Assembly: GCA_002356455.1 (NCBI GenBank)
Contig: AP017968.1
Coordinates: 744,001-808,000, forward strand
Reading direction: 5' to 3'
Length of the DNA stretch: 64,000 bases
From: Fusobacterium varium
GTDB taxonomy: Bacteria > Fusobacteriota > Fusobacteriia > Fusobacteriales > Fusobacteriaceae
The notes beneath the pieces were generated by a model that was not told the origin of the DNA, made no database searches, and was given only the letters and a program-made list of their open reading frames with translations. The translations under genes and the position numbers were made by a program. Shown one piece after another: positions 32,021 through 43,096 of the stretch (positions within the stretch are counted from its first letter, which is position 1; the number at the start of each line of letters is the position of its first letter).

Positions 32021-34708
32021 ATGAATAAAAAGAAAATCTATATAATTATTTTTGTAGTTATAATAATATTAGGTTACTTAAACTATTTTAAAGATGAAAA
32101 TGATCTTTCTGATATAAAAAAAGCTATAGAAACAACTAATGTTACTTATGATAGTGAAGATTATCATGTTGAAGCAGATAAACAAGTAGATTATGTAGAT
32201 GATAATGAAACAAACTTTGAAAAAGCAAAAGCATTAGTAAAGGATATGATAATAAGTGGAGATAATGTATTTATAGACAAAGTGAGAAATTTAGCATTGA
32301 AAAATAATATCCTTGGAATAAGTCCAAATGGATGGAAGTTTAATACAGAAGCAGCTCATTATGACAAACTAAAAGATGAAATAACATCTGATGCTGGAGT
32401 GTCAGCAGAGAATGCTGAAAAAAAGGTAAAAGTTTCTGGAAAGAATTTTATTACTGACAGTAAAATGAGTTATATAGAACTTAAAGATAATGTAGTTCTG
32501 GAAAATGAAAAAATAAAATTAAAAGGTGATATTGGTAGATACAGTGATGCCAGCAAGATAGTTACACTTTCAGGAAATATAATTATTGATGGGACAGACA
32601 GAGAAAATGCTGAAATATCTGGAAATTTTCTCAATTTAAAATATTCAGTAGACGATAAAATTCTTGAAGCTTGGGAACCTTATGATGTAACATATAATGG
32701 AGCAAAACTTTCAGCAGGAAATTTATGGTATCAAGACAGTACAGAAGCTTTTTTAATTACTAAAAATGTAATAATAGAAGCTAATGGATATAAAATATAT
32801 GTTGATAAGATACAAAGAGAGGCAAATAGTGATATAATTAAATTCTTTGGAAAAATAACTGGAAGCAATGGAATATATTCTTTTTCTGGTAAAGAAGCAG
32901 TTTATAATATAACTACTGGAGAGTTAACTTTTTATGGAGATGTAAAAATTACATCAACAAAAGGGGAGGAACTGACAGCAGATAAAATAGTATACAATAA
33001 TAATACTAAATTTATAACTGCATATGGAGAAAAAAGAGATGCAGTATATATTTCAGATAATGGAGAATTGAAAAGTAAAGAATTTAGGTACAACAATGAA
33101 ACAAAAGAGCTGTTTGCAGATAAAAAATATGATTTTAAAAGCCAAAAATATGATAGTGTTGGAGATAAATTTTATTTTAATGATTTAACAAAAGATGGGT
33201 ATATAGTAAATGGAACTATGTATGATAAAATTAAAAAACAAACTGCAAAAGGTAAAAGAATGGATTTTAATACTGAAACAAAAATATATATGGTAAAAGA
33301 AAACTCAGTGTTTGAAAATCAGGACTATAGATTGGAAAGTAATGATATAACATATAATGGAGTTACTGGAAAAGTAGAAACACCAGATAAGTATAAAGTT
33401 ATATCTTTAAAAAATGCTACATCTTTTACAGGAGTTGGAGCAGTATATGATGAAAATACAGGAGAATTAATCAGTAATGGGACAATAAATGCTTCTGGAA
33501 GAAATTTTATTGCCAGTGGAGAAAACCTTACATATAATAATAAAGATGGAGTAGGAGAACTTCAAAGTAAAATTTCTTTTACAAATACTGAAAATGGAAC
33601 AACAGTAACAGGAGATAAACTTTTATTTCAAAAAGATAATTATATGGAACTTATAGGTAATCTTGTAATAAATAGTGAAAAAATAGTAGCAAAATCATCA
33701 AGAGGAAAGTATAATTTAGAAGAAGAAAAAGTATACATTCCTGAAAAAATAGATTTTGAAAGCCATGATAAATTAACATCAGGAACTATGTCAAAGGGAG
33801 TATATGATGTAAAAGCTTCTGTATTTACTGGTGATAATTTTAAAGGTAAAAATAAAGAAAATGATATAAAAAGTGATAAAATGAAATATTATACAAATGA
33901 GGATAAGGTAGAATTTGGAAAAAATACTGTTATAGTGACTCCAGAAAGCAAATTAAGAGGAAACAAACTTGATTATAATCTTAATACTGAAGTAGTTGTT
34001 TCTCCTGAAAAATATACAATAGATTATGGAGATTTTACTATAGTTGGAAGTGAAGGAACATTTGATAATAAACAGGGATTGTTAAAAAGTACAAACGCAG
34101 ATATAACTTCTAAAGCTGGGGATAGATTCAAATCAGACAAAGCAGATGGAAATTTGAAAGAGATGAGAATAGATTTTATAGGAAATGCTAATGGACATAT
34201 GGTTCATCAAGGGAAACGTACAGATTTCACAGGAGATTTTGCTAGAGTATATTTTAAGAATGATGGTGGATATAAAGCGATAAGAAGTGAAATTAAAAAG
34301 AATGCAGTATTTATTCAAGAGGATAAAAAACTTCAATCTGATTATATTGAAGCAGATATAGAAAGAAATCTTATTTTCTCAAGAGATAATACAAAACTTA
34401 CAGTAACTGATGCTAAAAATGGAGATACTATTGTAACTTCCGATACTGCTGAAATAGATATTAACAGAGATATAGCTACTTTAGTAGGAAATGTTTATAT
34501 TGAAAATAAAAATCCAGAGCAAGGAATTACTATTATCACTGCTGAAAAAGGAATAATTAGACAAAAAACTGGTATACTTGATCTTATGGGAAATGTAAAG
34601 ATTGAAAATAAGGAATCTATAATAGAAGCAGATGAAGGAAGTTATAATATGAACACAAAAAAAATAAAAGCAAGAGGTCATGTATTTATAAACCATAAAA
34701 ATAATTAA
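32021..34708 (+). CDS. LptC/LptA-like giant LPS-transport bridge protein
   Basis: 895 aa. One N-terminal membrane anchor ([14 protein letters not shown], about 5-18) and no cleavage site, as in LptC (191 aa in E. coli). The rest is periplasmic and built from many degenerate OstA/LptA-type repeats with the pattern AD-x-x-x-YN-x-x-T-x-x-I-x-A-x-G-x-V-x-I. Clear examples are [28 protein letters not shown] and [16 protein letters not shown]. Directly followed by lptB. I infer one protein doing the jobs of LptC and several LptA units, a ready-made jellyroll bridge from inner to outer membrane. No separate lptA is seen. The family is certain from the repeats; the exact boundary between C-like and A-like parts is not. 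Confidence 0.82.
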   Translation: MNKKKIYIIIFVVIIILGYLNYFKDENDLSDIKKAIETTNVTYDSEDYHVEADKQVDYVDDNETNFEKAKALVKDMIISGDNVFIDKVRNLALKNNILGISPNGWKFNTEAAHYDKLKDEITSDAGVSAENAEKKVKVSGKNFITDSKMSYIELKDNVVLENEKIKLKGDIGRYSDASKIVTLSGNIIIDGTDRENAEISGNFLNLKYSVDDKILEAWEPYDVTYNGAKLSAGNLWYQDSTEAFLITKNVIIEANGYKIYVDKIQREANSDIIKFFGKITGSNGIYSFSGKEAVYNITTGELTFYGDVKITSTKGEELTADKIVYNNNTKFITAYGEKRDAVYISDNGELKSKEFRYNNETKELFADKKYDFKSQKYDSVGDKFYFNDLTKDGYIVNGTMYDKIKKQTAKGKRMDFNTETKIYMVKENSVFENQDYRLESNDITYNGVTGKVETPDKYKVISLKNATSFTGVGAVYDENTGELISNGTINASGRNFIASGENLTYNNKDGVGELQSKISFTNTENGTTVTGDKLLFQKDNYMELIGNLVINSEKIVAKSSRGKYNLEEEKVYIPEKIDFESHDKLTSGTMSKGVYDVKASVFTGDNFKGKNKENDIKSDKMKYYTNEDKVEFGKNTVIVTPESKLRGNKLDYNLNTEVVVSPEKYTIDYGDFTIVGSEGTFDNKQGLLKSTNADITSKAGDRFKSDKADGNLKEMRIDFIGNANGHMVHQGKRTDFTGDFARVYFKNDGGYKAIRSEIKKNAVFIQEDKKLQSDYIEADIERNLIFSRDNTKLTVTDAKNGDTIVTSDTAEIDINRDIATLVGNVYIENKNPEQGITIITAEKGIIRQKTGILDLMGNVKIENKESIIEADEGSYNMNTKKIKARGHVFINHKNN

Positions 34709-34718
34709 GGAGGAGCTA

Positions 34719-35444
34719 ATGAGAAGTTTAGTAGCTCAGAATCTTTGCAAAAGCTATAAAAAGAGAACAGTAGTGGATAATGTCAGCCTTGAAGTAAATA
34801 AAGGAGAAATAGTAGGGCTTTTAGGTCCTAATGGAGCAGGGAAAACTACTACTTTCTATATGATAACAGGAATAATAAAACCTGAAAGTGGTAAAGTTTA
34901 TTGTGATAATGCTGATGTGACAACTTATCCTATGTTTAAAAGAGCTAATTTAGGAATAGGGTATCTAGCTCAAGAGCCATCTGTTTTCAGAAATCTTACA
35001 GTAGAAGAAAATATTGCGGCAGTTCTTGAAATGAAGGGAGTAGTTTCTAAAGAACAACAAGAGATAATAGAAAAGCTTATGGAAGAATTTAAACTTACTC
35101 ATGTAAGAAAATCTTTAGGGTATTCATTATCTGGTGGTGAAAGAAGAAGAATAGAAATAGCCAGAACAATAGCAAATAACCCAAGTTTTATACTGTTGGA
35201 TGAGCCTTTTGCTGGAGTTGACCCAATAGCAGTTGAAGATATACAGCAGATAATAAGATATTTGAGAAACAGAGGATTGGGAATACTGATAACGGACCAC
35301 AGTGTAAGAGAAACATTGCGTATTACAGAGAAAGCATATATAATGGCAAATGGGAAAGTTTTAATCAGTGGAACACCAGAAGAGATATCTAATGATGAAA
35401 CAGCAAGAAAAATTTATTTAGGTGAAAAATTTAAATTAGATTAA
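34719..35444 (+). CDS. lptB: LPS export ABC transporter ATPase LptB
   Basis: 241 aa, the LptB size. Walker [11 protein letters not shown]-loop with [14 protein letters not shown], signature [13 protein letters not shown], Walker [15 protein letters not shown] and switch [16 protein letters not shown] and ITDHSV are typical of LptB over other ATPases. It powers LPS extraction with LptF and LptG, whose genes are at 43640-45805 in the next operon. Starts 10 nt after the bridge-protein gene. Confidence 0.96.
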   Translation: MRSLVAQNLCKSYKKRTVVDNVSLEVNKGEIVGLLGPNGAGKTTTFYMITGIIKPESGKVYCDNADVTTYPMFKRANLGIGYLAQEPSVFRNLTVEENIAAVLEMKGVVSKEQQEIIEKLMEEFKLTHVRKSLGYSLSGGERRRIEIARTIANNPSFILLDEPFAGVDPIAVEDIQQIIRYLRNRGLGILITDHSVRETLRITEKAYIMANGKVLISGTPEEISNDETARKIYLGEKFKLD

Positions 35445-35467
35445 ATTTTAAATAGTTGGAGGAGAAC

Positions 35468-38068
35468 ATGTTAACAGGAAATCAAATTAGAAAAGAGTTT
35501 ATTGAGTTTTTTGAAGCAAAACATCATAAACACTTCGAGAGTGCATCTCTTATCCCTGATGATGCAACTTTATTATTAACAGTAGCAGGAATGGTTCCAT
35601 TTAAACCATATTTTTTAGGTCAGAAAGAAGCTCCATATCCAAGAGTGACAACATATCAGAAATGTATCAGAACAAATGATCTTGAAAATGTTGGAAGAAC
35701 AGCAAGACATCATACATTCTTTGAAATGCTTGGAAACTTTTCTTTTGGAGATTATTTTAAAAAAGAAGCTATAGAATGGTCTTGGGAATTTGTTACTGAA
35801 GTATTGAAAATAGATAAAGACAAACTTTGGGTATCAGTTTTTACAACGGATGATGAAGCAGAGCAAATATGGATAGAAAAATGTAATTTTCCAAAAGAAA
35901 GATTAGTAAGATTAGGAGAAGATGAAAACTGGTGGGCAGCAGGACCAACTGGATCATGCGGACCTTGTTCAGAAATCCATGTAGATTTAGGACCAGCTTA
36001 TGGTGGAGATGAGAACTCTAAACTTGGTGATGAGGGAACTGATAATCGTTTCATTGAGATATGGAATCTTGTATTTACTGAATGGAACAGAATGGAAGAT
36101 GGAAGTCTTGAACCTCTTCCTAAAAAAAATATAGATACTGGAGCAGGGCTTGAAAGAATAGCTGCTATGGTACAAGGAAAATCTAACAATTTTGAAACAG
36201 ATCTTTTATTTCCATTGATAGAAGAGGCAGCGAAACTCACTAACTCTCAATATGGAAGAGATGAGGAAGAAAATTTCTCATTGAAAGTAATAACAGACCA
36301 TTCAAGAGCAGTTACTTTCTTAATTAATGATGGAGTTATCCCATCAAATGAGGGAAGAGGATATGTTCTAAGAAGAATATTGAGAAGAGCAGTAAGACAT
36401 GGAAGACTTTTAGGACAATCAGAATTATTTTTATATAAGATGGTAGATAAAGTAGTAAATATGATGGAGAATGCTTATCCAGACCTTAGAAGTAATATTG
36501 ACCATATCAAAAAAGTTGTAAAAATAGAAGAGGAAAAATTCTCTCGTACTCTTGATCAAGGTATGCAGCTTGTAAATCAGGAAATTGAAAAGTTAAAAGC
36601 AGCAGGAATTACTAAACTTGATGGAGAGGTTACATTTAAACTTTATGATACTTATGGATTTCCTTATGAACTGACAGAAGAAATTTGTCAGGAAAAGGGA
36701 ATAGAAATATCTAAAGTGGAATTTGAAGCTAAAATGACTGAGCAAAAAGAAAAAGCAAGAGCAGCAAGAGAAGTTGTAATGGAAAAAGGGCAGGATAGCT
36801 TTATTGAAGAATTTTATGATAAATATGGAGCAACAGAATTCAGCGGTTATACAACTCTTAAAGATACCGGAAAACTGTTGAGTTCAAGAGATGGCAAGGA
36901 TAATAAAAAACTTATTATATTTGATACAACTCCATTTTACGGAGAATCTGGAGGGCAAGCAGCAGATATTGGTATCATTACTGGAAATGGATTTGAAGGT
37001 AAAGTTATAGATGTTCAAAAACAAAAAGGAATATTTATTCATACTGTGGAGGTATTAAAAGGAGCTCCAATAGAAGGAGAAGAATATTTTCTAGAAATTG
37101 ATGAAGCTAACAGAATGGCTACAGCTAAAAATCATACAGCTACTCACTTACTCCATGAAGCATTGAGAGAAGTTCTAGGTTCTCATGTTCAACAGGCTGG
37201 GTCTTTTGTAAATGGTGAGAGATTAAGATTTGACTTTAACCATTATGAAGCTATGACTGCTGAAGAACTTGAAAAAGTAGAAGAGTTGGTAAATGAGAAG
37301 ATAGCTGAAGCTATAGATGTAAAAATTGCTAATATGAGTATGGATGAAGCTAAAAAAGCTGGAGCTACAGCATTGTTTGGAGATAAATATGGAGATGTAG
37401 TAAGAGTAGTGACTGTAGAAGGTTTTTCTGTGGAACTTTGTGGAGGAACTCATATAGACAATATAGGAAAAATAGGACTATTCAAAATAGAAAGTGAAGC
37501 AGGAATAGCTGCTGGAATCAGAAGAATTGAAGCTGTAACTGGAAAGGGAGCATATAAAGCAGTTAAAGAAATTGAAATACTTCTGAAAAATGTAGAAAAA
37601 ACTGTAAAAGCTGATGAAGCGAATCTTCTGGACAGAATTGAAAAAATGGTAGAAACTATTAAAGAAAGTGGTAAAGAATTAGAGGAATTAAAAAGTAAAT
37701 TTACTCAAATAGAAGCTCAGGCTTTAGCTGAAAATTCTGAAATCATCAATGGAGTAACAGTTATTATGAAAACTTTTAAAACTAGAACAGCTGATGATTT
37801 AAGAAAAATGATTGATTATGTAAAAGATAAAATGACTAATACTGTTGTAGTTTTAGCGTCTGGAGCGGATAAAGCTATATTTGCTGCTGGAGTAACTAAA
37901 GAACTTACTTCAAAAGTAAAAGCTGGAAACTTGGTAAAAGAAGCAGCTGTAATTACTGGTGGAAATGGTGGAGGAAGACCTGATTTTGCTCAAGCTGGAG
38001 GAAAAGATACAACTAAGATACAAGAAGCAATGGATGCAGTAAGAGAAATTTTGAGAAATTCTTTATAA
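35468..38068 (+). CDS. alaS: Alanyl-tRNA synthetase
   Basis: 866 aa from the ATG at 35468 (GGAGGAG just upstream; the TTG at 35456 precedes the ribosome-binding site). Class II core with TNDLENVGRTARHHTFFEMLGNF (given as TARHHTFFEMLGNF), GPTGSCGPCSEIH and GRGYVLRRILRRA. The editing domain has NHTATHLLHEALRE and CGGTHI zinc/catalytic sites, and a glycine-rich C-terminal domain (GGNGGGRPDFAQAGG) follows. Charges tRNA(Ala) and clears mis-charged Ser/Gly. No T-box; 23 nt after lptB. Confidence 0.97.
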   Translation: MLTGNQIRKEFIEFFEAKHHKHFESASLIPDDATLLLTVAGMVPFKPYFLGQKEAPYPRVTTYQKCIRTNDLENVGRTARHHTFFEMLGNFSFGDYFKKEAIEWSWEFVTEVLKIDKDKLWVSVFTTDDEAEQIWIEKCNFPKERLVRLGEDENWWAAGPTGSCGPCSEIHVDLGPAYGGDENSKLGDEGTDNRFIEIWNLVFTEWNRMEDGSLEPLPKKNIDTGAGLERIAAMVQGKSNNFETDLLFPLIEEAAKLTNSQYGRDEEENFSLKVITDHSRAVTFLINDGVIPSNEGRGYVLRRILRRAVRHGRLLGQSELFLYKMVDKVVNMMENAYPDLRSNIDHIKKVVKIEEEKFSRTLDQGMQLVNQEIEKLKAAGITKLDGEVTFKLYDTYGFPYELTEEICQEKGIEISKVEFEAKMTEQKEKARAAREVVMEKGQDSFIEEFYDKYGATEFSGYTTLKDTGKLLSSRDGKDNKKLIIFDTTPFYGESGGQAADIGIITGNGFEGKVIDVQKQKGIFIHTVEVLKGAPIEGEEYFLEIDEANRMATAKNHTATHLLHEALREVLGSHVQQAGSFVNGERLRFDFNHYEAMTAEELEKVEELVNEKIAEAIDVKIANMSMDEAKKAGATALFGDKYGDVVRVVTVEGFSVELCGGTHIDNIGKIGLFKIESEAGIAAGIRRIEAVTGKGAYKAVKEIEILLKNVEKTVKADEANLLDRIEKMVETIKESGKELEELKSKFTQIEAQALAENSEIINGVTVIMKTFKTRTADDLRKMIDYVKDKMTNTVVVLASGADKAIFAAGVTKELTSKVKAGNLVKEAAVITGGNGGGRPDFAQAGGKDTTKIQEAMDAVREILRNSL

Positions 38069-38078
38069 GAGGTAATAG

Positions 38079-38498
38079 ATGTATAAAAAATATATTTCCT
38101 TAGATGTAGGAGATGTGAGGATAGGAGTAGCAAAATCAGATATAATGGGGATAGTTGCTACTCCCCTCGAAGTAATAGACAGAAAAAAAATAAAGGCAGT
38201 AAAAAGAATCAAAGAACTTTGTATTCAAGAAAATACAAAAGCATTAGTAGTAGGTATCCCTAAAAGTCTGGATGGAACTGAGAAAAGACAGGCAGAAAAA
38301 GTCAGAGAGTTTATAGCTAAATTGAACAAAGAGATTGAAGGCTTGGAAATAATAGAAGTTGATGAAAGACTTACTACTGTATCAGCAGACAGAATGCTGA
38401 ATGAATCAAATAAAAAAGGTGCTTTGGAAAAAAGGAAGGTAGTTGATAAAATAGCAGCTGCTATAATACTTCAAACTTTCTTAGATACAAAAAGATAA
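38079..38498 (+). CDS. ruvX: Holliday-junction resolvase-like protein / pre-16S rRNA nuclease (YqgF)
   Basis: 139 aa. RNase H-like fold with LDVGDVRIGVAKSD at residues 8-21, VVGIPKSLDGTE and EVDERLTT, and a conserved aspartate near the end in VVDKIAAAIIL. The family matures the 5' end of 16S rRNA in E. coli; the older name implies Holliday-junction cutting. alaS-yqgF is a common gene order. 10 nt after alaS. Confidence 0.95.
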   Translation: MYKKYISLDVGDVRIGVAKSDIMGIVATPLEVIDRKKIKAVKRIKELCIQENTKALVVGIPKSLDGTEKRQAEKVREFIAKLNKEIEGLEIIEVDERLTTVSADRMLNESNKKGALEKRKVVDKIAAAIILQTFLDTKR

Positions 38499-38518
38499 AC
38501 TAATATTTTGGAGGAGAA

Positions 38519-39751
38519 ATGGGATCAAAATTATTAATGAGATTGTCTCTTGTGATAGTTGTGGTAATAGGAGCTATATGGCTTAGCTTTTTTAAACCAA
38601 CTAAACTTGGACTGGACTTAAAAGGTGGAGTATATGTAGTGTTGGAAGCTGTACCAGATGAAGGGGTAACTCTTGATGATGCAGCAATGAACAGACTTAT
38701 TGAAGTTTTGGACAGAAGAATAAATGGATTAGGAGTAGCAGAATCACTTGTACAAAAAGCTGGAAGCAACAGAGTAATAATAGAGCTTCCAGGAATAAGC
38801 AATACAGAAGATGCTATAAATATGATAGGAAAAACAGCTTTGTTGGAATTTAAACTTGAGAATTCAGATGGAACTCTTGGCGAAACTCTTTTGACAGGAG
38901 GAGCATTAAAAAAAGCAGATGTATCTTATGATAATTTGGGAAGACCTCAAATTCAATTTGAAATGAATCAAGAAGGGGCAATAAGATTTGCTGAAATTAC
39001 AAGAAATAATATAGGAAAAAAACTTGCTATTACATTAGATGGAAAAGTACAGACAGCTCCTATGATTAATTCAGAAATACCAAGTGGAAATGGAGTAATT
39101 ACAGGAAATTATACTGTTGAAGAGGCAAAAGCAACAGCTACATTATTAAATGCAGGAGCTCTTCCAGTAAAGGCTGAAATAGTGGAGACAAGAACTGTCG
39201 GAGCTTCTCTTGGAGACGAGTCTATAGCTCAAAGTAAACAGGCAGCAATATTTGCAATGATACTTATAGGAGTATTTATGATGGTATTCTATAGACTTCC
39301 TGGAATAGTAGCAAATATAGCATTGATAATATTTGGACTTATAACTTTTGGATGTCTTAATTTTATAGATGCAACATTGACCCTTCCAGGTATAGCAGGA
39401 CTTATTTTGTCAGCAGGGATGGCAGTTGATGCAAATGTTATTATCTTTGAAAGAATAAAAGAAGAACTTAGGCTTGGAAATACTATACGTAATGCAATAG
39501 ATGCAGGATTTAGTAAGGGATTTGTAGCAATCTTTGACTCAAACCTTACAACATTGATAATAACTGTTATTCTTTTTACTTTTGGAACTGGTCCTGTAAA
39601 AGGATTTGCTGTAACACTAACAATAGGTACATTAGCATCTATGTTCACAGCTATTACAATTACAAAAATACTTTTAATTACTTTCATCACAGTATTTAAT
39701 TTAAGCAGACCAGAATTATTCGGAGTTAGGGGGAAAACAGCATGCAGATAG
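38519..39751 (+). CDS. secD: Protein translocase subunit SecD
   Basis: 410 aa, shorter than E. coli SecD (615) because of a reduced periplasmic P1 domain. LGLDLKGGVYVVLE (about residues 30-43) is the SecD start of the P1 domain; AGMAVDANVIIFERIKEE is the conserved TM4-TM5 D-A-N-V motif. With SecF it uses the proton or sodium gradient to complete export through SecYEG. The last 10 nt overlap secF. Confidence 0.95.
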   Translation: MGSKLLMRLSLVIVVVIGAIWLSFFKPTKLGLDLKGGVYVVLEAVPDEGVTLDDAAMNRLIEVLDRRINGLGVAESLVQKAGSNRVIIELPGISNTEDAINMIGKTALLEFKLENSDGTLGETLLTGGALKKADVSYDNLGRPQIQFEMNQEGAIRFAEITRNNIGKKLAITLDGKVQTAPMINSEIPSGNGVITGNYTVEEAKATATLLNAGALPVKAEIVETRTVGASLGDESIAQSKQAAIFAMILIGVFMMVFYRLPGIVANIALIIFGLITFGCLNFIDATLTLPGIAGLILSAGMAVDANVIIFERIKEELRLGNTIRNAIDAGFSKGFVAIFDSNLTTLIITVILFTFGTGPVKGFAVTLTIGTLASMFTAITITKILLITFITVFNLSRPELFGVRGKTACR

Positions 39752-40686
39752 AAATTATAAAAAACAGTAAAAAATTTGTAGGATTTTCATTAGTTATTGT
39801 TGTTCTTTCTCTTGGAGCTTTCTTTATAAAAGGACTTAACTATGGTATTGATTTCTCTGGAGGAAATTTATTTCAGCTGAGATTTGAGAAGCCAATAACA
39901 TTGAATGATATTAATAATAATTTAGATGAAGTTTCTAAAGATATAAATCAGGTAAATCCAAATAGCAGAAAAGTACAGATTTCTGAAGATAATACTGTTA
40001 TCATAAGAACTCCTGAACTTAGTGAAGCAGAAAAAACAGAAGTTTTAGACAATTTAAAAAAAATTGGAGCTTTTGATATAAATAAAGAAGAAAAAGTAGG
40101 AGCAAGTGTAGGAGAGGAATTAAAAACTTCAGCAATATATGCTCTAGGGATAGGAGCTTTTCTTATAATTCTTTATATAACTTTTAGATTTGAATTTACA
40201 TTTGCAGTAGCAGCAGTTACAGCATTATTCCATGACCTTGTTATAGCTATTGGAGTAATTTCACTTTTAGGATATGAAGTAGATACTCCGTTTATAGCAG
40301 CAATTTTAACTATACTTGGATATTCCATCAATGACACAATAGTTGTATTTGATAGAATAAGAGAAAATTTGAAACGTAAAAATAAAGGATCATTTGAAGA
40401 TTGTTTGAATAAAAGTGTAAATCAGGTTATGATAAGATCTATCAATACATCTGTAACTACATTATTTGCAATAATTGCTATACTTGTTTTCGGTGGAGAC
40501 AGCTTAAAAACATTTATAGTTACTCTTTTAATAGGTATACTTGCAGGAACTTATAGTTCAGTATTTATTGCAACACCTTTAGTTTATTTCCTAGACAAAA
40601 GAAAAAAAGGTCCCAATAAAGGACTTCGTAGCCTCGGAGAAGAAAAAAAGAAAGAATCAAATAATGAAGAAAAAATATTAGTTTAA
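39742..40686 (+). CDS. secF: Protein translocase subunit SecF
   Basis: 314 aa. GLNYGIDFSGGNLFQLRF after the first membrane segment and GYSINDTIVVFDRIREN in the fourth are the SecF signatures; six membrane segments. Ends in a charged tail (KKKESNNEEK). Last gene of the run that began at dus. Confidence 0.96.
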   Translation: MQIEIIKNSKKFVGFSLVIVVLSLGAFFIKGLNYGIDFSGGNLFQLRFEKPITLNDINNNLDEVSKDINQVNPNSRKVQISEDNTVIIRTPELSEAEKTEVLDNLKKIGAFDINKEEKVGASVGEELKTSAIYALGIGAFLIILYITFRFEFTFAVAAVTALFHDLVIAIGVISLLGYEVDTPFIAAILTILGYSINDTIVVFDRIRENLKRKNKGSFEDCLNKSVNQVMIRSINTSVTTLFAIIAILVFGGDSLKTFIVTLLIGILAGTYSSVFIATPLVYFLDKRKKGPNKGLRSLGEEKKKESNNEEKILV

Positions 40687-40710
40687 TAATAAAATATAAT
40701 ATATAATATA

Positions 40711-40750
40711 AGAGGGCAGCTGAAAATGAAAAAATTTAAAGTCGCCCTCT
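40711..40750 (+). terminator. Weak terminator or attenuator hairpin between secF and alr
   Basis: AGAGGGC/GCCCTCT stem with a 26-nt loop but no T run after it, so termination may be partial and the alr operon may receive read-through. Confidence 0.5.
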
Positions 40751-40789
40751 ATAAATTTAAATCATAATAGAAAAGGGAGCATAGAAAAA

Positions 40790-41884
40790 ATGAGAGCTTG
40801 GTTAGAAATCGATATGGACAATCTAAAATATAATCTGAATAAAATTAAAGAATTAGTCCATGGCACGAATGTATTAGGAGTTATAAAAGCTAACAGTTAT
40901 GGATTCGGAGCTATCGAAACTGCTAAAGAGCTTTCAAAGAATGGAGTAGAAATTTTTGGAGTAGCCTCTCTGGAAGAAGCAATGGAACTAAGAGAGGGAG
41001 GAATAGAAGAAGAAATTCTTATATTGGGGTCACTTTTTAATGATGAAATAGAAATAGCTGCAGAAAAAAAATTTCAAATAACTATAAGCAGTATGAGACA
41101 GATAGAATTTTTGGAATCTAATAAAATAGATGCTGAAATACATATAAAAATAGACACAGGTATGGGAAGATTAGGTTTTACTCCTGAAAAAGGAAAAGAA
41201 GCTGTGGATTATTGTATAGAAAGAGGGCTAAAAGTAGTTGGTATTTATTCACATCTTTCTGATGCAGATGGAATGAGTGATGAAGCATATAATTATACTA
41301 AAGAGCAAATAAATAAATTTAAAGTATTTGAAGGGTATAAAACAATAAAATATATACATATTTTAAACAGTGGTGGAATACTTAGGTTCAATGATGGATT
41401 TAAAGGAAATCTGGTAAGAGCTGGTATATGTATGTATGGTATGTTAGGGAATGAAAGAATACCAGAATTTAAAAGAGTTTTTACAATGAAAACAAGGATA
41501 CTTTTTATAAGAACACTTGAAGATGAGTCATACATATCTTACGGAAGAACTGTAAAATTAAAAAAAGGAGAAACGTTTGCTACTCTTGCAATAGGATATG
41601 CTGATGGTATGAAAAAAGAATTTTCTAATAAAACCTATGCTTTAATCGAAGGAGAGAAGTGTCCAATAGTTGGAGAGATATGTATGGATATGTGCATGGT
41701 AAAAATACCAGAGTCAATTTTAAAAAAAATAAATATAGGTACTGAAGCAATTGTAATAAGAGATGATATAATAGAGGAAATAAATTCTATCCATAAATCA
41801 ACTTGGGATATACTAACTGGGATAGGAAGAAGAGTATATAGAGTCTACAAAAAGAATGGTACTCCATATTTAATAACAAGGTAA
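40790..41884 (+). CDS. alr: Alanine racemase
   Basis: 364 aa. The PLP lysine is K33 in VIKANSYGFG and the second catalytic base Y251 in YISYGRTVK. HILNSGGILRF, RAGICMYG and GEICMDMCMV are further family motifs. Makes D-alanine for peptidoglycan. GGGAG lies about 10 nt upstream. It heads a ten-gene same-strand run to 50826. Confidence 0.96.
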   Translation: MRAWLEIDMDNLKYNLNKIKELVHGTNVLGVIKANSYGFGAIETAKELSKNGVEIFGVASLEEAMELREGGIEEEILILGSLFNDEIEIAAEKKFQITISSMRQIEFLESNKIDAEIHIKIDTGMGRLGFTPEKGKEAVDYCIERGLKVVGIYSHLSDADGMSDEAYNYTKEQINKFKVFEGYKTIKYIHILNSGGILRFNDGFKGNLVRAGICMYGMLGNERIPEFKRVFTMKTRILFIRTLEDESYISYGRTVKLKKGETFATLAIGYADGMKKEFSNKTYALIEGEKCPIVGEICMDMCMVKIPESILKKINIGTEAIVIRDDIIEEINSIHKSTWDILTGIGRRVYRVYKKNGTPYLITR

Positions 41885-41896
41885 AAAGGAGAACTG

Positions 41897-43078
41897 ATGA
41901 CAAAAATTATATTGATAAGTGGTAAGGAAAAGAAAATAATAAATTTCTATCCCAATGTTTTCAAAGATGAGATAAAAACTATAATAGGATCTGTAAAAAA
42001 TGGAGATATAGTAGATGTATGTTCATCTGATATGGCCTTTGTAGGAAGAGGTTATGTAACAGATTCTACATCAGCTTATGTGAGGATACTTACAACAAGA
42101 GATGAAAAAATAGATAAAAATTTTATTCTTGAAAAAATTAGAAAAGCTTATAAAAAAAGAGAACATCTTTTTAATGAAACTAATTGTATAAGGGCTTTCT
42201 TTTCAGAAGGAGACGGAATTCCAGGATTAATTATAGATAAATTTGATAAATATGTATCTGTACAGTTTAGAAACTCTGGAGTAGAAACTTTTAGACAGGA
42301 TATAATAAATAGTATCAAGAAAGTAATGAAACCAAAGGGAATATATGAAAGAAGTGATGTTGAAAATAGAACTCTTGAAGGAGTAGAACAAAAAACAGGA
42401 ATTGTTTTTGGTGAAATACCTGAAAGAATTATAATGGAAGACAATAATCTTAAATATAATATAGATATAATAGATGGGCAAAAAACTGGATTTTTCTTAG
42501 ATCAAAGAGAATCAAGAAAATTTATAAGAAAATATCTTACAAAAGACATTAAATTTTTAGATGTGTTTTCGAGTAGTGGAGGATTTTCCATGGCTGCTTT
42601 AAAGGAAAATTGTAAAAAAGTAGTAGCCATAGATAAAGAACCACATGCATTGGAACTTTGCAGGGAAAACTATGTTTTAAATGAATTTACAGGAGATTTT
42701 GTAACCATGGAAGGAGATGCTTTTCTCCTGTTAAAAACTTTAGTAGGGAGAGGGGAAAAATTTGATGTAATTACATTGGATCCACCATCTTTAATAAAAA
42801 GAAAAGCTGATATTCATAGAGGAAGGGACTTTTTCTTTGATCTTTGTGATGACAGTTTTAAACTCTTAAATGATGGAGGGATATTAGGAGTAATAACTTG
42901 TGCATATCACATATCTCTTCAAGATTTGATAGAAGTGACAAGAATGGCAGCATCTAAAAATGGAAAACTTCTTCAAGTTATAGGAATAAACTACCAGCCA
43001 GAGGATCACCCATGGATACTTCATGTGCCAGAAACTTTATATTTGAAAGCTTTATGGGTAAAAATAGTAGATAACTAA
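41897..43078 (+). CDS. Class I SAM-dependent rRNA methyltransferase (RlmI-like)
   Basis: 393 aa: N-terminal PUA-like domain (about 1-80), an RlmI-type middle with FFSEGDGIPGLIIDKF, then a Rossmann methyltransferase with FLDQRESRKFIR, LDVFSSSGGFSMAAL and ITLDPPSLI. RlmI makes m5C1962 in 23S rRNA. Family clear; exact target base inferred. The cysteine in ITCAYHIS is placed as the catalytic cysteine of m5C enzymes. Confidence 0.9.
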   Translation: MTKIILISGKEKKIINFYPNVFKDEIKTIIGSVKNGDIVDVCSSDMAFVGRGYVTDSTSAYVRILTTRDEKIDKNFILEKIRKAYKKREHLFNETNCIRAFFSEGDGIPGLIIDKFDKYVSVQFRNSGVETFRQDIINSIKKVMKPKGIYERSDVENRTLEGVEQKTGIVFGEIPERIIMEDNNLKYNIDIIDGQKTGFFLDQRESRKFIRKYLTKDIKFLDVFSSSGGFSMAALKENCKKVVAIDKEPHALELCRENYVLNEFTGDFVTMEGDAFLLLKTLVGRGEKFDVITLDPPSLIKRKADIHRGRDFFFDLCDDSFKLLNDGGILGVITCAYHISLQDLIEVTRMAASKNGKLLQVIGINYQPEDHPWILHVPETLYLKALWVKIVDN

Positions 43079-43096
43079 AAAGAAAGGTGATAGGGG

